Of a stretch of DNA of 64,000 nucleotides, positions 34,774 to 43,730 are shown in pieces. The DNA is from CALMEC01 sp963706315 (GTDB lineage: Bacteria > Actinomycetota > Thermoleophilia > Miltoncostaeales > Miltoncostaeaceae). Under the pieces are notes generated by a model, which did not search any database, was not told the DNA's origin, and saw nothing but the letters and a program-made list of their open reading frames with translations. The position numbers and the translations under genes were made by a program. Location: the NCBI GenBank assembly GCA_963706315.1, contig CAVPMA010000012.1:46289-110288 (forward strand). The letters are read 5' to 3'. Numbering within the stretch: position 1 is the first letter of the stretch; each line of letters opens with the position of its first letter.

Positions 34774-35166
34774 GTGGCGGACGAGACCTACCCCGACGAT
34801 CTTCGCTATCACCCGGAGCACGACTGGGTGCGGGTCGAGGGCGACGAGGCGGTGTTCGGCATCACGTGGTACGCGCAGGACGCCCTCGGCGAGGTGGTCT
34901 ACTACGACCCGCCTGAGATCGGCGCCGCCGTCGCCCGCGACGAGTCCTACGGCGAGCTCGAGTCCGTCAAGGCCGTCTCCGACATCATCGCGCCGGCCAG
35001 CGGCGAGGTGCTCGCCATCAACGACGCGGTGCGCGAGGCACCCGAGACGGTCAACGGCGACCCGTACGGCACGGGCTGGCTCATCCGGGTGCGCCTCGCC
35101 GACCCGTCGGAGATCGAGTCGCTCATGGACGTCGAGGCCTACCGCGCGTACCTGGCGGGGCTGTGA
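34774..35166 (+). CDS. gcvH: Glycine cleavage system H protein
   Basis: Lipoyl carrier of 130 residues that shuttles the aminomethyl group among the P, T and L proteins. The lipoylation site is Lys66 in ELESVKAVSD, in the expected hairpin. HDWVRVEGDEAVFGIT and NGDPYGTGWLIRVR are conserved. GTG 34774 has AGGAG 8 nt upstream. gcvPA overlaps its stop by 4 bp. No L protein or lipoate ligase is in this window. Confidence 0.95.
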   Translation: MADETYPDDLRYHPEHDWVRVEGDEAVFGITWYAQDALGEVVYYDPPEIGAAVARDESYGELESVKAVSDIIAPASGEVLAINDAVREAPETVNGDPYGTGWLIRVRLADPSEIESLMDVEAYRAYLAGL

Positions 35167-36512
35167 GCAGCGGCTACCTCTCCGTCACGCCGGATGACCG
35201 GGCGCGGATGCTGGAGGCCATCGGCGTCGCCAACGTCGACGAACTGTTCGCCGACATCCCCGAGGCGATCCGCATGCGCCGCGCCCTCGACCTCCCGGCC
35301 GCGCTCGGCGAGATGGAGGTGGCCCAGCTCCTGTCCGGCCTCGCCGCGCTCAACACCTCCCAGGACGGCGAGGTCTCGTTCCTCGGATTCGGGATGTACC
35401 CGCACTACGTCCCCGCGGTGGTCGACGCCATCACGAGCCGCGGCGAGTTCCTCACCGCCTACACCCCGTACCAGCCCGAGATCAGCCAGGGGACGCTGCA
35501 GTCGATCTTCGAGTTCCAGACCGCCATCTGCGAGCTGGCGGGGCTCGAGGTGGCGAACGCGTCGATGTACGACGGCGCGACGGCGGCGGTGGAGGGGGTC
35601 GTCATGGCCGCCCGCCACACCAAGCGCCACCGCGTGATCGTGCCGGACGCGGTGCACCCGGAGATCCGGGCGGTGCTCGCCACGTACGCCCGCGGGCTCG
35701 AACTCGAGCTGGTGCCGGTCCCGCTCGCCGACGGGGTCACCGACCCGGCGGCGGTGGAGGCGCTGCTCGACGACACCGTGGCGTGCGTGCTCCTGCAGCA
35801 CCCGAACGCCCTCGGGTTGCTCGAGGCGGCGCCGCGCATCGGTGAGGCCTGCCGTGCGGCCGGGGCGCACCTGGTTGCCAGCGTCGACCCGCTCTCGCTC
35901 GGCGTGCTCGCGCCGCCCGCGGATTACGGCGCCCGCATCGCCGTGGGTGAGGGCCAGGGGCTCGGCAACGGACCGTCCTTCGGCGGCCCGACCTTCGGGT
36001 TCCTCGCCAGCGGCGACGAGTTCATCCGCCAGATCCCGGGCCGGCTGGTCGGCGAGACCGTCGACGTCGACGGCCGGCGCGGGTACGTGCTGGCGTTCCA
36101 GACGCGTGAGCAGCACATCCGGCGCGAGAAGGCCACGAGCAACATCTGCACCAACCACGCGCTCAACGCGCTCGCGGGCATCGTCTACATGGGCTGGCTC
36201 GGCAAGCAGGGCATCGTCGAGATGGGCCACCTGCTCATCCAGCGGGCGCGGTACCTCCGCGACCGTCTCGCCGCGGTGCCCGGTGTGTCGGTGCCCTTCG
36301 ACGGCCCGCACTTCAAGGAGTTCACGATCCGGCTGCCCGAGCCCGCCTCGGAGTGCCAGGCGGCGCTCCAGGCCGAGGGCGTGAACCCCGGGCATCCGCT
36401 CGGAAATCACTACCCGGACTTCGTCAACGACCTCGCCGTGGCGGTCACCGAGCGCCATTCCCGCGCCGACCTCGATCGTCTCGTCGCCGCCCTGGAGGCC
36501 CGGTATGCCTGA
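35163..36512 (+). CDS. gcvPA: Glycine dehydrogenase (decarboxylating) subunit 1
   Basis: N-terminal half of the two-subunit P protein, 449 residues. It resembles the PLP-fold but carries no Schiff-base lysine; it pairs with GcvPB. Conserved stretches include LPAALGEMEVAQLLSGLAA, AYTPYQPEISQGTLQSIFEFQT, ANASMYDGATAAVEG and REKATSNICTNHALNALAG. GTG 35163 is in a GTGA overlap with gcvH; the end overlaps gcvPB by 8 bp. Split P proteins are common in Firmicutes and archaea and in some deep actinobacteria. Confidence 0.95.
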   Translation: MSSGYLSVTPDDRARMLEAIGVANVDELFADIPEAIRMRRALDLPAALGEMEVAQLLSGLAALNTSQDGEVSFLGFGMYPHYVPAVVDAITSRGEFLTAYTPYQPEISQGTLQSIFEFQTAICELAGLEVANASMYDGATAAVEGVVMAARHTKRHRVIVPDAVHPEIRAVLATYARGLELELVPVPLADGVTDPAAVEALLDDTVACVLLQHPNALGLLEAAPRIGEACRAAGAHLVASVDPLSLGVLAPPADYGARIAVGEGQGLGNGPSFGGPTFGFLASGDEFIRQIPGRLVGETVDVDGRRGYVLAFQTREQHIRREKATSNICTNHALNALAGIVYMGWLGKQGIVEMGHLLIQRARYLRDRLAAVPGVSVPFDGPHFKEFTIRLPEPASECQAALQAEGVNPGHPLGNHYPDFVNDLAVAVTERHSRADLDRLVAALEARYA

Positions 36513-37998
36513 GCCGACACTCCCCACGATCTTCGAGCGCTCCCAGCCGGGGCGGCGGTCGGCCCGCCTGCCGGCCCTGGACGTGCCGGAGCGGCCCCTG
36601 GATGATCTGCTGCCCCCGGAGCTTCGCCGGGCGGAGGCGCCGGGGTTGCCCGAGCTGGCCGAGCCCGAGTTGGTACGGCACTTCACGGCGCTCTCGCAGC
36701 GCAACTTCGCGATCGACACCGGCTTCTACCCGCTGGGTTCGTGCACCATGAAGCACAACCCGCGCATCAACGAGCGCACCGCCGCGCTCCCCGGGTTCCG
36801 GTGGCTGCATCCGCTCCAGCGCCCGGAGCGGGCGCAGGGGATGCTGCAGCTCATGTGGGAGCTCGGCGAAATGCTCGCCGAGGTCGCCGGACTCTCCGCC
36901 ACCACGCTCCAGCCCGCGGCGGGCGCGCACGGCGAGCTGACCGGTCTGCTGATCGCCCGCGCCTACCACACCGAGCGCGGTGAGGACGGCACTCGGCGCA
37001 AGGTCCTGATCCCGGACTCCGCCCACGGCACCAACCCGGCGACGGTGACGATCGCCGGCTACGAAGTGGTGCGGCTGGGCCAGAACGCCGACGGCGGCGT
37101 CGACCTGGACGACCTGCGCGCGAAGGCCGACGCCTCGACCGCCTGCCTGATGCTCACCAACCCCTCGACGATCGGGCTGTTCGAGCGCGACATCGTCGAG
37201 GTCGCGGGGATCGTCCACGAGGCCGGCGGGCTGCTCTACTACGACGGGGCCAACCTCAACCCCATCATGGGCATCTGCCGTCCGGGCGACATGGGCTTCG
37301 ACATCGTGCACTTCAACCTCCACAAGTCGTTCTCCACGCCGCATGGCGGGGGCGGGCCGGGGGCGGGGGCGGTCGCCGTGACCGAGCGGCTCGAGCCGTA
37401 CCTGCCGCGCCCCGTTGTCGCCCGCGACGGCGACCGGTACCTGCTCGACGACGACCGTCCCAGGTCGATCGGCAAGATCCGCAGCTTCTACGGCAACGCC
37501 GGCGTCGCGGTGCGCGCCTTCACGTACATGCGCACGCTCGGACCGGACGGCCTGCGCGAGGTGTCCGAGAACGCCGTGCTCAACGCCAACTACCTGCGCT
37601 CCCGGTTGCGCGGGGCGTACGAGCTGCCGTTCGACCGCACGTGCATGCACGAGTTCGTCCTGTCGGCCCGCGAGCTCAAGAAGCGCCACGGGGTGCGGGC
37701 GCTCGACGTCGCGAAGCGCCTGATGGACTTCGGGTTCCATCCGCCCACGATCTACTTCCCCCTGGTGATCGAGGAGGCGCTCATGATCGAGCCCACCGAG
37801 ACCGAAGCGGTCGAGACGCTCGACGCGTTCGCCGACGCGATGCTGCAGATCGTGGCGGAGGCCGGGGAGGACCCGGCCCGCCTCCAGAACGCGCCCTGGT
37901 CGACACCGGTCCGCCGCCTCGACGAGGCGCGGGCCGTGAAAGAGCCGCGTCTGCGGGCGACCGCGACGCCGGAGCCGATGGCGGCGCCGACGAGCTGA
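36505..37998 (+). CDS. gcvPB: Glycine dehydrogenase (decarboxylating) subunit 2
   Basis: Catalytic PLP subunit of the P protein, 497 residues, which decarboxylates glycine and loads the H protein. The Schiff-base lysine is Lys274 in HFNLHKSFSTPHGGGGPG. Upstream are YPLGSCTMKHNPRINE and LQPAAGAHGELTGLL, downstream GNAGVAVRAFTYMRTLG and LKKRHGVRALDVAKRLMDFG. ATG 36505. It closes the glycine cleavage operon; an unrelated methyltransferase gene begins 5 bp later. Confidence 0.95.
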   Translation: MPEPTLPTIFERSQPGRRSARLPALDVPERPLDDLLPPELRRAEAPGLPELAEPELVRHFTALSQRNFAIDTGFYPLGSCTMKHNPRINERTAALPGFRWLHPLQRPERAQGMLQLMWELGEMLAEVAGLSATTLQPAAGAHGELTGLLIARAYHTERGEDGTRRKVLIPDSAHGTNPATVTIAGYEVVRLGQNADGGVDLDDLRAKADASTACLMLTNPSTIGLFERDIVEVAGIVHEAGGLLYYDGANLNPIMGICRPGDMGFDIVHFNLHKSFSTPHGGGGPGAGAVAVTERLEPYLPRPVVARDGDRYLLDDDRPRSIGKIRSFYGNAGVAVRAFTYMRTLGPDGLREVSENAVLNANYLRSRLRGAYELPFDRTCMHEFVLSARELKKRHGVRALDVAKRLMDFGFHPPTIYFPLVIEEALMIEPTETEAVETLDAFADAMLQIVAEAGEDPARLQNAPWSTPVRRLDEARAVKEPRLRATATPEPMAAPTS

Positions 37999-38003
37999 CG
38001 ACG

Positions 38004-40256
38004 ATGCCGGCGCCGTCGGGTGTGGCCGAGGACGCGACGCGACGGGCCGTCCGTCGCTGGACGACGATCCGCGCCGCCGAGCTCGCGGCGGCGCTCGACC
38101 CCGCAGCGGCCCGTGACACGATCGTCGCCGAAGCCGAGAGGGGCGAGCTCGGGACGCCGGAGCACGTGCTCGGGTGGGTGCACGAAGCCGTTCACGACGA
38201 GGACCGCCGCCGGGTGTTCGCGGACGCGCGCGACGGCGGCGGCAAGATCGACGCCGCGGGGGTCGTCGCGGCGAGCCGGCTCTACACGCCGCGCCACATC
38301 GTCGACTTCCTGCTCCAGAACAGCCTCGGGGCGATGTGGCTCGAGATGCACCCGGACTCGCGCGTGGGAGCGCGGTGGCCGTTCCTCGTGCGGGGAGCCC
38401 TTCGCGGCGGCCGCACCGCCCGCCCCCTGAGCGACGTCCGCGTGCTCGATCCCTGCTGCGGCTGCGGCGCATTCCTGCTCGCCGCCGCCGACATGCTCGC
38501 CGAGCTCTACGCGGAGGAGCGTCGCCTTGCCGACGAGGGTCGGGTGCCGCGCGACTGGGTGGTCTCCGCGCCACGCGCGGGACGGACGATCGTCGAGCGC
38601 AACCTGTATGGCGCCGACCTCGACACGGGTGCGCTCGAGATCGCCATCCGGTTGCTGCGAGTCCGGGCCGGACGCGTGGTGCCCGTGAACCTCATCCCGG
38701 TCGCGCTCCCGCTCGGCAGCCTCGACCCGTCGGTCTGGGAGGGGGAGCGCTTCGACGTGGTCGCGACGAACCCCCCGTATGTCGGTTTCCGGCTGCTCGA
38801 TCCGGCCGTCAAGGACGCGGTTCGGGGCGTCGATCCGCTGGCCCGATCGGACCTCGCGCTCGCGTTTCAGAGTCGCTGCTTCGCGCTGCTGAACGATGGG
38901 GGGACTTGCGCGACGGTCACGCCCGCCGCATGGCTCACGGGCCGGGAGGCGCTGAGCCTGCGCGAGCGCATGCTCGCCGAAGGGGGCCCCCGGGTCACTG
39001 CGGGACTCGGCCAGCGCGTCTTCGACCAGGCGCCATTGCTGTTCGTCGGCCTCTGCGTCGCCGAACGAGGGTACCGGCCCGACCGGCTCCACACGCTGCG
39101 GGTGTCGTCGGGTGGCGGAGCCGAGGGGCTCAGGCACGCCGTCGCCGGCGCGCAGCCCGTCCTGCGGGACCACGTCGGCCGAATGTCGCTCCGGCCCTTC
39201 CTGCCCGCCGCGCCGGCAGGGGTGCTGGCCCTGGCGGGCCGCGGACCACGCCTCGGCGACCTGTTCGCGTCGTTCGACGGGGTCTGGACCGGCAGTAACG
39301 CGCGCGACACGAGGCACTGGTGGGAGCTCCCTCCCGGTGCCCCCGGGTGGCGGGCGCTCTCGGGCGGTCAGGGCCATGAGCCCTGGAGTGCGCCCACCCG
39401 CCTTCGGGTCCGCGCCGAGCACGTCGCCGGCCAGCCGGACCGAGACGGGACCATCGAATACGCGCGCGTGGCTGGGGGACGTCTCGCGGCCCGCCTCGCC
39501 GCGCCGGGCACCGCCTCGCTCGCCGGGATCGTGACGCTCGTGCCGCGTGACGCCGATGCCGCCGAGCGCATCGAAGAGGTGCTCGCGATCTTCAACTCGC
39601 GCCTCGGCACCGCGTGGCTGCGAACGCTTACCAGCGGTCTCAACTTCAATCCCGGGTACGCGGCCGAGATTCCCCTCGGCCGCACCGCGCCACCGCCGGA
39701 GCTGCGCGCCGCGGTGCGCGAGCTGGTGTCGCTCCGCCTCGCCGTCGCGGCACGCGACCCGACGCATGACGGGTTCGTGGATACGCTCCCGCCGTGGCTC
39801 GACGATCCGCTCGCCACGGCCGTGCCCGCGCTCGAGGATCGCGTCGAGGACCTGCTGGCCGACCATCTCGGCGTCGGGCGGGCCGAGCTCCAGCAGCTCG
39901 AGCCGGTCGGGCGCCGACCACGCCGCGTCGGCCCGATGGACGACCATCTGCTGGCCCGGGTCCTGCGGATCCTGGGATTCCAGTGGCCAGGCGAGACCCA
40001 GCCTCCGGCCTCGCGACGCCGGTCATGGCGGGTGGACCGCCTCGTGGGCGCGCTGTCGGACACCCTCGCGAGCGAAGGTGCCCCCGATCTACCGGTCGAT
40101 CTGCACCACTGGGTCGCTCGCCGGCTGCCGCTCGCCCACGATCGGCGCTTCCGCGGCCGCCCGGTGCTCCGGCGGCTCGACGGAGCGTTCGCGCTGACGA
40201 CCCGGGGGGCCGAGCACCACGAACGCTCCGCTACCCGGTCGGGCGAGACCGGGTGA
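38004..40256 (+). CDS. PglX-like adenine-specific DNA methyltransferase, orphan
   Basis: A 750-residue N6-adenine DNA methyltransferase. SAM motif I is VLDPCCGCGAFLLAA (about 147-161) and the catalytic motif is NPPY (256-259). The preceding segment, with RRRVFADARDGGGKIDAAGV and then RLYTPRHIVDFLLQNSLGAMWLE, strongly recalls PglX of BREX and related Eco57I-type enzymes. A target-recognition region ends with LNFNPGYAAEIPLG. Typical PglX is about 1200 residues; this one is shorter, and I see no nuclease motif at the N-terminus. No other BREX or restriction gene is nearby. ATG 38004. Confidence 0.78.
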   Translation: MPAPSGVAEDATRRAVRRWTTIRAAELAAALDPAAARDTIVAEAERGELGTPEHVLGWVHEAVHDEDRRRVFADARDGGGKIDAAGVVAASRLYTPRHIVDFLLQNSLGAMWLEMHPDSRVGARWPFLVRGALRGGRTARPLSDVRVLDPCCGCGAFLLAAADMLAELYAEERRLADEGRVPRDWVVSAPRAGRTIVERNLYGADLDTGALEIAIRLLRVRAGRVVPVNLIPVALPLGSLDPSVWEGERFDVVATNPPYVGFRLLDPAVKDAVRGVDPLARSDLALAFQSRCFALLNDGGTCATVTPAAWLTGREALSLRERMLAEGGPRVTAGLGQRVFDQAPLLFVGLCVAERGYRPDRLHTLRVSSGGGAEGLRHAVAGAQPVLRDHVGRMSLRPFLPAAPAGVLALAGRGPRLGDLFASFDGVWTGSNARDTRHWWELPPGAPGWRALSGGQGHEPWSAPTRLRVRAEHVAGQPDRDGTIEYARVAGGRLAARLAAPGTASLAGIVTLVPRDADAAERIEEVLAIFNSRLGTAWLRTLTSGLNFNPGYAAEIPLGRTAPPPELRAAVRELVSLRLAVAARDPTHDGFVDTLPPWLDDPLATAVPALEDRVEDLLADHLGVGRAELQQLEPVGRRPRRVGPMDDHLLARVLRILGFQWPGETQPPASRRRSWRVDRLVGALSDTLASEGAPDLPVDLHHWVARRLPLAHDRRFRGRPVLRRLDGAFALTTRGAEHHERSATRSGETG

Positions 40257-40293
40257 GCCGGCGCGGGCCGCATCCCTGGCCCGTCGCCGGCTC
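40255..40293. terminator. Bidirectional terminator hairpin
   Basis: A 15 bp stem with one bulged T: GAGCCGGCG-CGGGCC pairs with GGCCCG-T-CGCCGGCTC around an 8 nt loop. It lies exactly between the convergent methyltransferase and secreted-protein genes, so it can end both transcripts. No T run. Confidence 0.65.
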
Positions 40294-40329
40294 ATCCTTG
40301 CCTGGAGTGGACCGTTGCACAACGGTGCC

Positions 40330-41511
40330 CTACGGCAGGGTCGCCACCACGATCTGGCTCCTTGCTGCGCGCGACGAGAGGCCGCTGTATCCGCCCGCCC
40401 AGCCGCTGGGGCCGTCGAAGCGGACGATCGCCCAGGTCGCGAACCGGCCGTACACGTCCGGGGCGCTCTGGAACACGCGCTGGTCGACGCGGTCGTTGAC
40501 CGAGCCGACGACCCGCAGCCGCTCCGTCAGCAGCTGCTCGCCTCGCATCAGGTCGCGGAACGTGCGGTTGGGGAGTCGCTCCCGCTCGCGCCACGCGGCG
40601 CGGCTTCCGTAGACCTTGGGCGCAGGCATGTCGGTCCCCAGCCGGATCTTGGGCCGCACGGCGCTTGGCGCGACCCTGGCGAGCCGCCTGATGTTGTTCG
40701 TCAGGTCGCGCGTGTAGATCCACGCGGCGTTCGAGTCGTCCCGGATCAGGCTGTAGATCGCGAAGGTGCGATCGAGGTCGGCCTGCGCGATCTGAACGGG
40801 GCCCGTGACCTGGGAGATCGTCTGAAGCGTGCCGTCGGCTCGGCGGCGCACCAGCTTCTGCTCGCCGGTTGAGTATGCGGCGTACGCCCCTCCGGGGATG
40901 ACCTGGCGCCACATCACCTCGCCGGACCCGCCGCGCCAAACACCGGTCAGGCGGCCGCCGCCCGTGTGGGTCTGACGGCGCACGACCACCGCCGGCGTGG
41001 TGGCCGGCTGCCGCAGGTCCGCGGTCAGCACCTCCGAGTAGCGCTGACCGGACTGCGTGACGTCGCGAACCCATGCGACGAGCGGTCCGTATGCGTCGGC
41101 GGCGACGATCCTCGCGCCGGCCGAGTCCGTCGTGTCGCGGTCGAGCACGCGCTCGGCGGCGGTCGTGATCCCCACGGCGGCGAGCCGCCGGAGGCCGGTC
41201 GCGTCCGGCGCGCTCGCGATCACCGTCGACCCCGTGATGCCGTGCAAGCTCACGCCGCCGCAGGTTCCGGGCACCGTGAGGGATGGCAGCTGCACGACCT
41301 CCTTCGTGCCGAAGCGGCGGGCCCAGACCTCGGTCGGGCCGCTCTGCGTGACGCAGCGCGTCCATGCGGCCCACTCTGCGCCGCGGACCACCTCCCGCAC
41401 GATGCCGCTCTGCTGCGTGAGGACGAACGGCGCCGCGCTCGCCCCGCCCGGGACGGCCGCGACAGCTGCGAGGCCGAGCCCCGCGAGTCGAATGTGGTGT
41501 CGTCTCGTCAT
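40330..41511 (-). CDS. Secreted protein of unknown function, propeller-like
   Basis: A 393-residue exported protein. The N-terminus (MTRRHHIRLAGLGLAAVAAV then GGASAAP) is a signal peptide with an ASA cleavage site. The mature part has repeated beta units of the type GPLVAWVRD, TFAIYSLIRD, SRAAWRERE, GRFATWAIVRFD, which suggests a beta-propeller. Two regularly placed cysteines near the N-terminus (RCVTQ, GTCGG) may pair. GGAGG 5 nt upstream picks ATG 41511 over GTG 41517. No enzyme motif is visible. Confidence 0.65.
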   Translation of the reverse strand: MTRRHHIRLAGLGLAAVAAVPGGASAAPFVLTQQSGIVREVVRGAEWAAWTRCVTQSGPTEVWARRFGTKEVVQLPSLTVPGTCGGVSLHGITGSTVIASAPDATGLRRLAAVGITTAAERVLDRDTTDSAGARIVAADAYGPLVAWVRDVTQSGQRYSEVLTADLRQPATTPAVVVRRQTHTGGGRLTGVWRGGSGEVMWRQVIPGGAYAAYSTGEQKLVRRRADGTLQTISQVTGPVQIAQADLDRTFAIYSLIRDDSNAAWIYTRDLTNNIRRLARVAPSAVRPKIRLGTDMPAPKVYGSRAAWRERERLPNRTFRDLMRGEQLLTERLRVVGSVNDRVDQRVFQSAPDVYGRFATWAIVRFDGPSGWAGGYSGLSSRAARSQIVVATLP

Positions 41512-41636
41512 CTCCACCTCCGGTTGCGTGGTGTGGCGACGCTAGGTGAAGGAGGTGTGGACGAAGTGAGGCGCAGGTAAGCGATCCGTCAGGTTTGGAT
41601 GACCGAACCCCGACAGTTCTCGCCCGTTCCGCTCGG

Positions 41637-42782
41637 TCAGCCGCGGGCGGGCCGGTAGAGCGCCCGAGCGGCCGACTCCATCCGCGCCGAGCCGGGCGGG
41701 CGGGGGTGGTAGCCCTCGCCGCGAACGCGCCGGACCACCTTCGGCCACAGCCATTGGGACTTCGCGAGCCGCTTCGCGAGGCGCGGCGCCTCGTCGAAGA
41801 TCAACTTGCCGCCCCACGACGCGGCGCGATGGCGGGTGAGCGCGCCGTCGAGCACCGCCTGGAACCCCCCGAGGTCGGCGGTGCGCCCGGCCAGCAGGTC
41901 GAGCACCGCCTCACTCGCAAGGCGCGACGACAGGAACGCCTCGTACATGCCGTCGCCGGACATCGGGTCGACGAGACCGGCCGCATCGCCGATCAGGAGC
42001 GCGCGGTCGCGCGCGACGGCGGCGCCCGGCCGGCGAAGCGGCAGCCGGTATCCCCGGACGTGCTCCACCGCATCCGGCTGAACGCCGACGTCCTCGCACA
42101 GGCGTGCGAGGTGCTCGCGCAGGTTCGTCGCCTCGCGACCCCATCCGCCGACCCCGAGGTTCGCGTGCTCCCCTTTCGGGAAGACCCATGCGTACCCGCC
42201 CGGAACGCTGTCGAACTCGATGAGCATCCGCCCCCGCCACCGGTCGTGGCTGAGGGCGCCCCACGGGACGTTGCCCTCGTATGCGATCCCATAGGTCACG
42301 CCGCGGCCGAGGCCGAGCGCCTTGGCGCTCACCCCGTTGCAGCCGTCCGCGCCGACGAGTGCGCCCGCGGTGAGCCGGTCGCCGTCTGTGATCACGACGA
42401 TCTCCCGCCCGGCGGTCTCGATCCCCCGCACCCGCACCCCGTCGCGGAAGTCCGCGCCGGCGGCGGCGGCCTCCTCCGCAAGGTGCGCGTCGAGGCGCCG
42501 GCGCTGGGTCATCAGCACCAGTGGCTGATCGGCCACCCGCTCGAACCGGTCGCGGTAGCCGAAGCCCAGCTCCACACGGCGGATCGTGTCCTCCACCACC
42601 GGCGTGACGTCGATCGGCAGGTGTCGCAGTCCGCGCACGGTGATCCCGCCGCCACACGGCTTGTCCCTGGGGAACCGCGCCCGGTCGAGGAGCACCACGC
42701 GAGCTCCCTCCCGGGCGAGCCGGTAAGCGGCGGTGGCTCCGGCCGGGCCCGCCCCCACCACGATGACGTCTGCGTCTGGCAC
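41637..42782 (-). CDS. Geranylgeranyl reductase family flavoprotein
   Basis: FAD-dependent oxidoreductase of 381 residues. The N-terminal dinucleotide motif is VIVVGAGPAGATAAYRLAREGA, followed by PRDKPCGGGIT, which is characteristic of geranylgeranyl reductases and related menaquinone- or lipid-reducing enzymes. The second FAD motif is ALLIGDAAGLVDPMSGDGMYEAFLS. GTG 42782 gives the proper Rossmann start; the open frame upstream is not coding. Saturation of isoprenoid side chains is the likely role. It is divergent from the nth gene. Confidence 0.85.
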   Translation of the reverse strand: MPDADVIVVGAGPAGATAAYRLAREGARVVLLDRARFPRDKPCGGGITVRGLRHLPIDVTPVVEDTIRRVELGFGYRDRFERVADQPLVLMTQRRRLDAHLAEEAAAAGADFRDGVRVRGIETAGREIVVITDGDRLTAGALVGADGCNGVSAKALGLGRGVTYGIAYEGNVPWGALSHDRWRGRMLIEFDSVPGGYAWVFPKGEHANLGVGGWGREATNLREHLARLCEDVGVQPDAVEHVRGYRLPLRRPGAAVARDRALLIGDAAGLVDPMSGDGMYEAFLSSRLASEAVLDLLAGRTADLGGFQAVLDGALTRHRAASWGGKLIFDEAPRLAKRLAKSQWLWPKVVRRVRGEGYHPRPPGSARMESAARALYRPARG

Positions 42783-42820
42783 GGGCGCATCGTAATGCCC
42801 CCGGGTGTCCACCGGCCGGG

Positions 42821-42852
42821 CAATTGGCCGTCGCACCGGGTGCCAATTGGCC
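42821..42852. promoter_or_regulatory. Paired CAATTGGCC sites in divergent promoter region
   Basis: CAATTGGCC occurs at 42821-42829 and 42844-42852 (23 bp apart, about two helical turns), the second inside the palindrome GCCAATTGGC. They are the only AT-rich patches in the 108 bp between the reductase and nth genes, so they may be operator sites. No regulator can be named. Confidence 0.4.
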
Positions 42853-42890
42853 ATACCCGCGGCGCGAGGCGCGCGGGTAGCCTCCTCGGC

Positions 42891-43596
42891 GTGGGTCGGC
42901 CGCGCACACCGAAAGGGCGGGGGAGGGTCGTGGTCGAGCGGCTGGCCGCGGAGTACCCGATCATCACGATCCCGCCTCAATCACGCGAGCGCATTCCAGC
43001 TCCTGGTAGCGACGATCCTGTCGGCCCAGTGCACGGACGAACGCGTCAACCAGGTCACGCCGATCCTCTTCGCGCGGTTTCCGGATGCGCCGTCGATGGC
43101 CGTCGCCGAGCCCGCCGAGATCGAGGAGATCATCCGACCGACCGGGTTCTTCCGGGCGAAGACGACGTCGCTCACCGGGATGTCGCAGGCGGTCGTCGAC
43201 CGGTTCGGCGGGGAGATCCCCGGCCGCATGGAGGACCTCGTCACCCTCCCCGGGGTGGGGCGCAAGACGGCGAACGTGATCCTGGGCCACTGGTTCGGCG
43301 TTCCGGGCGTGGTGGTCGACACCCATGTGCTGCGCCTGTCGCGCCTCCTGGGGCTCACCGACGCGACCGACCCGGAGCGGGTCGAGCGCGACCTCATGGC
43401 CATCTGGCCCCGCCGGGCATGGAGCGATACGACGATGCGGCTGATCTACCACGGCCGCAGGATCTGCGTTGCGCGGCGACCGAAATGCTGGGAATGCGTG
43501 CTGGCCGACATCTGCCCGTCGGCACGCCCCGGCCCGCCGCCCCTGCGGCGTACGGCGGCGCGCACCGCCACCGGCACGGGGTCGCCTGTCGATTGA
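42891..43596 (+). CDS. nth: Endonuclease III (apparent frameshift near the N-terminus)
   Basis: DNA glycosylase/lyase that removes oxidised pyrimidines. The main frame begins at RLNHASAFQLLVATILSAQC and continues with the helix-hairpin-helix LPGVGRKTANVIL (catalytic lysine), the catalytic aspartate in VVVDTHVLRLSRLLGL and the Fe-S cluster cysteines C-x6-C-x2-C-x5-C (CVARRPKCWECVLADIC). The expected N-terminus, starting GTG 42891 with VVERLAAEYP, lies in a different frame. Inserting one base near 42975-42980 would join them. This is either a sequencing error in the C-rich tract or a real mutation. Confidence 0.85.
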
Positions 43597-43730
43597 GCCA
43601 GGGAAGGGCGTCGTGCCCTGCCGCGACCAGGGGTTATGCGGCGGGATCGAGGACACCGCCCGGCGACCGTTTGCAGCCGGAAGACGCGGTCGGACTTGGA
43701 AGGGGGACCACTAAGCTTTCGGCCGTGCCG

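Noticed and set aside
41595..43725. Long plus-strand open frame upstream of dnaG
   Set aside because: It is antisense to the reductase gene and out of frame with most of nth; only the dnaG part from 43731 and the nth start are real.
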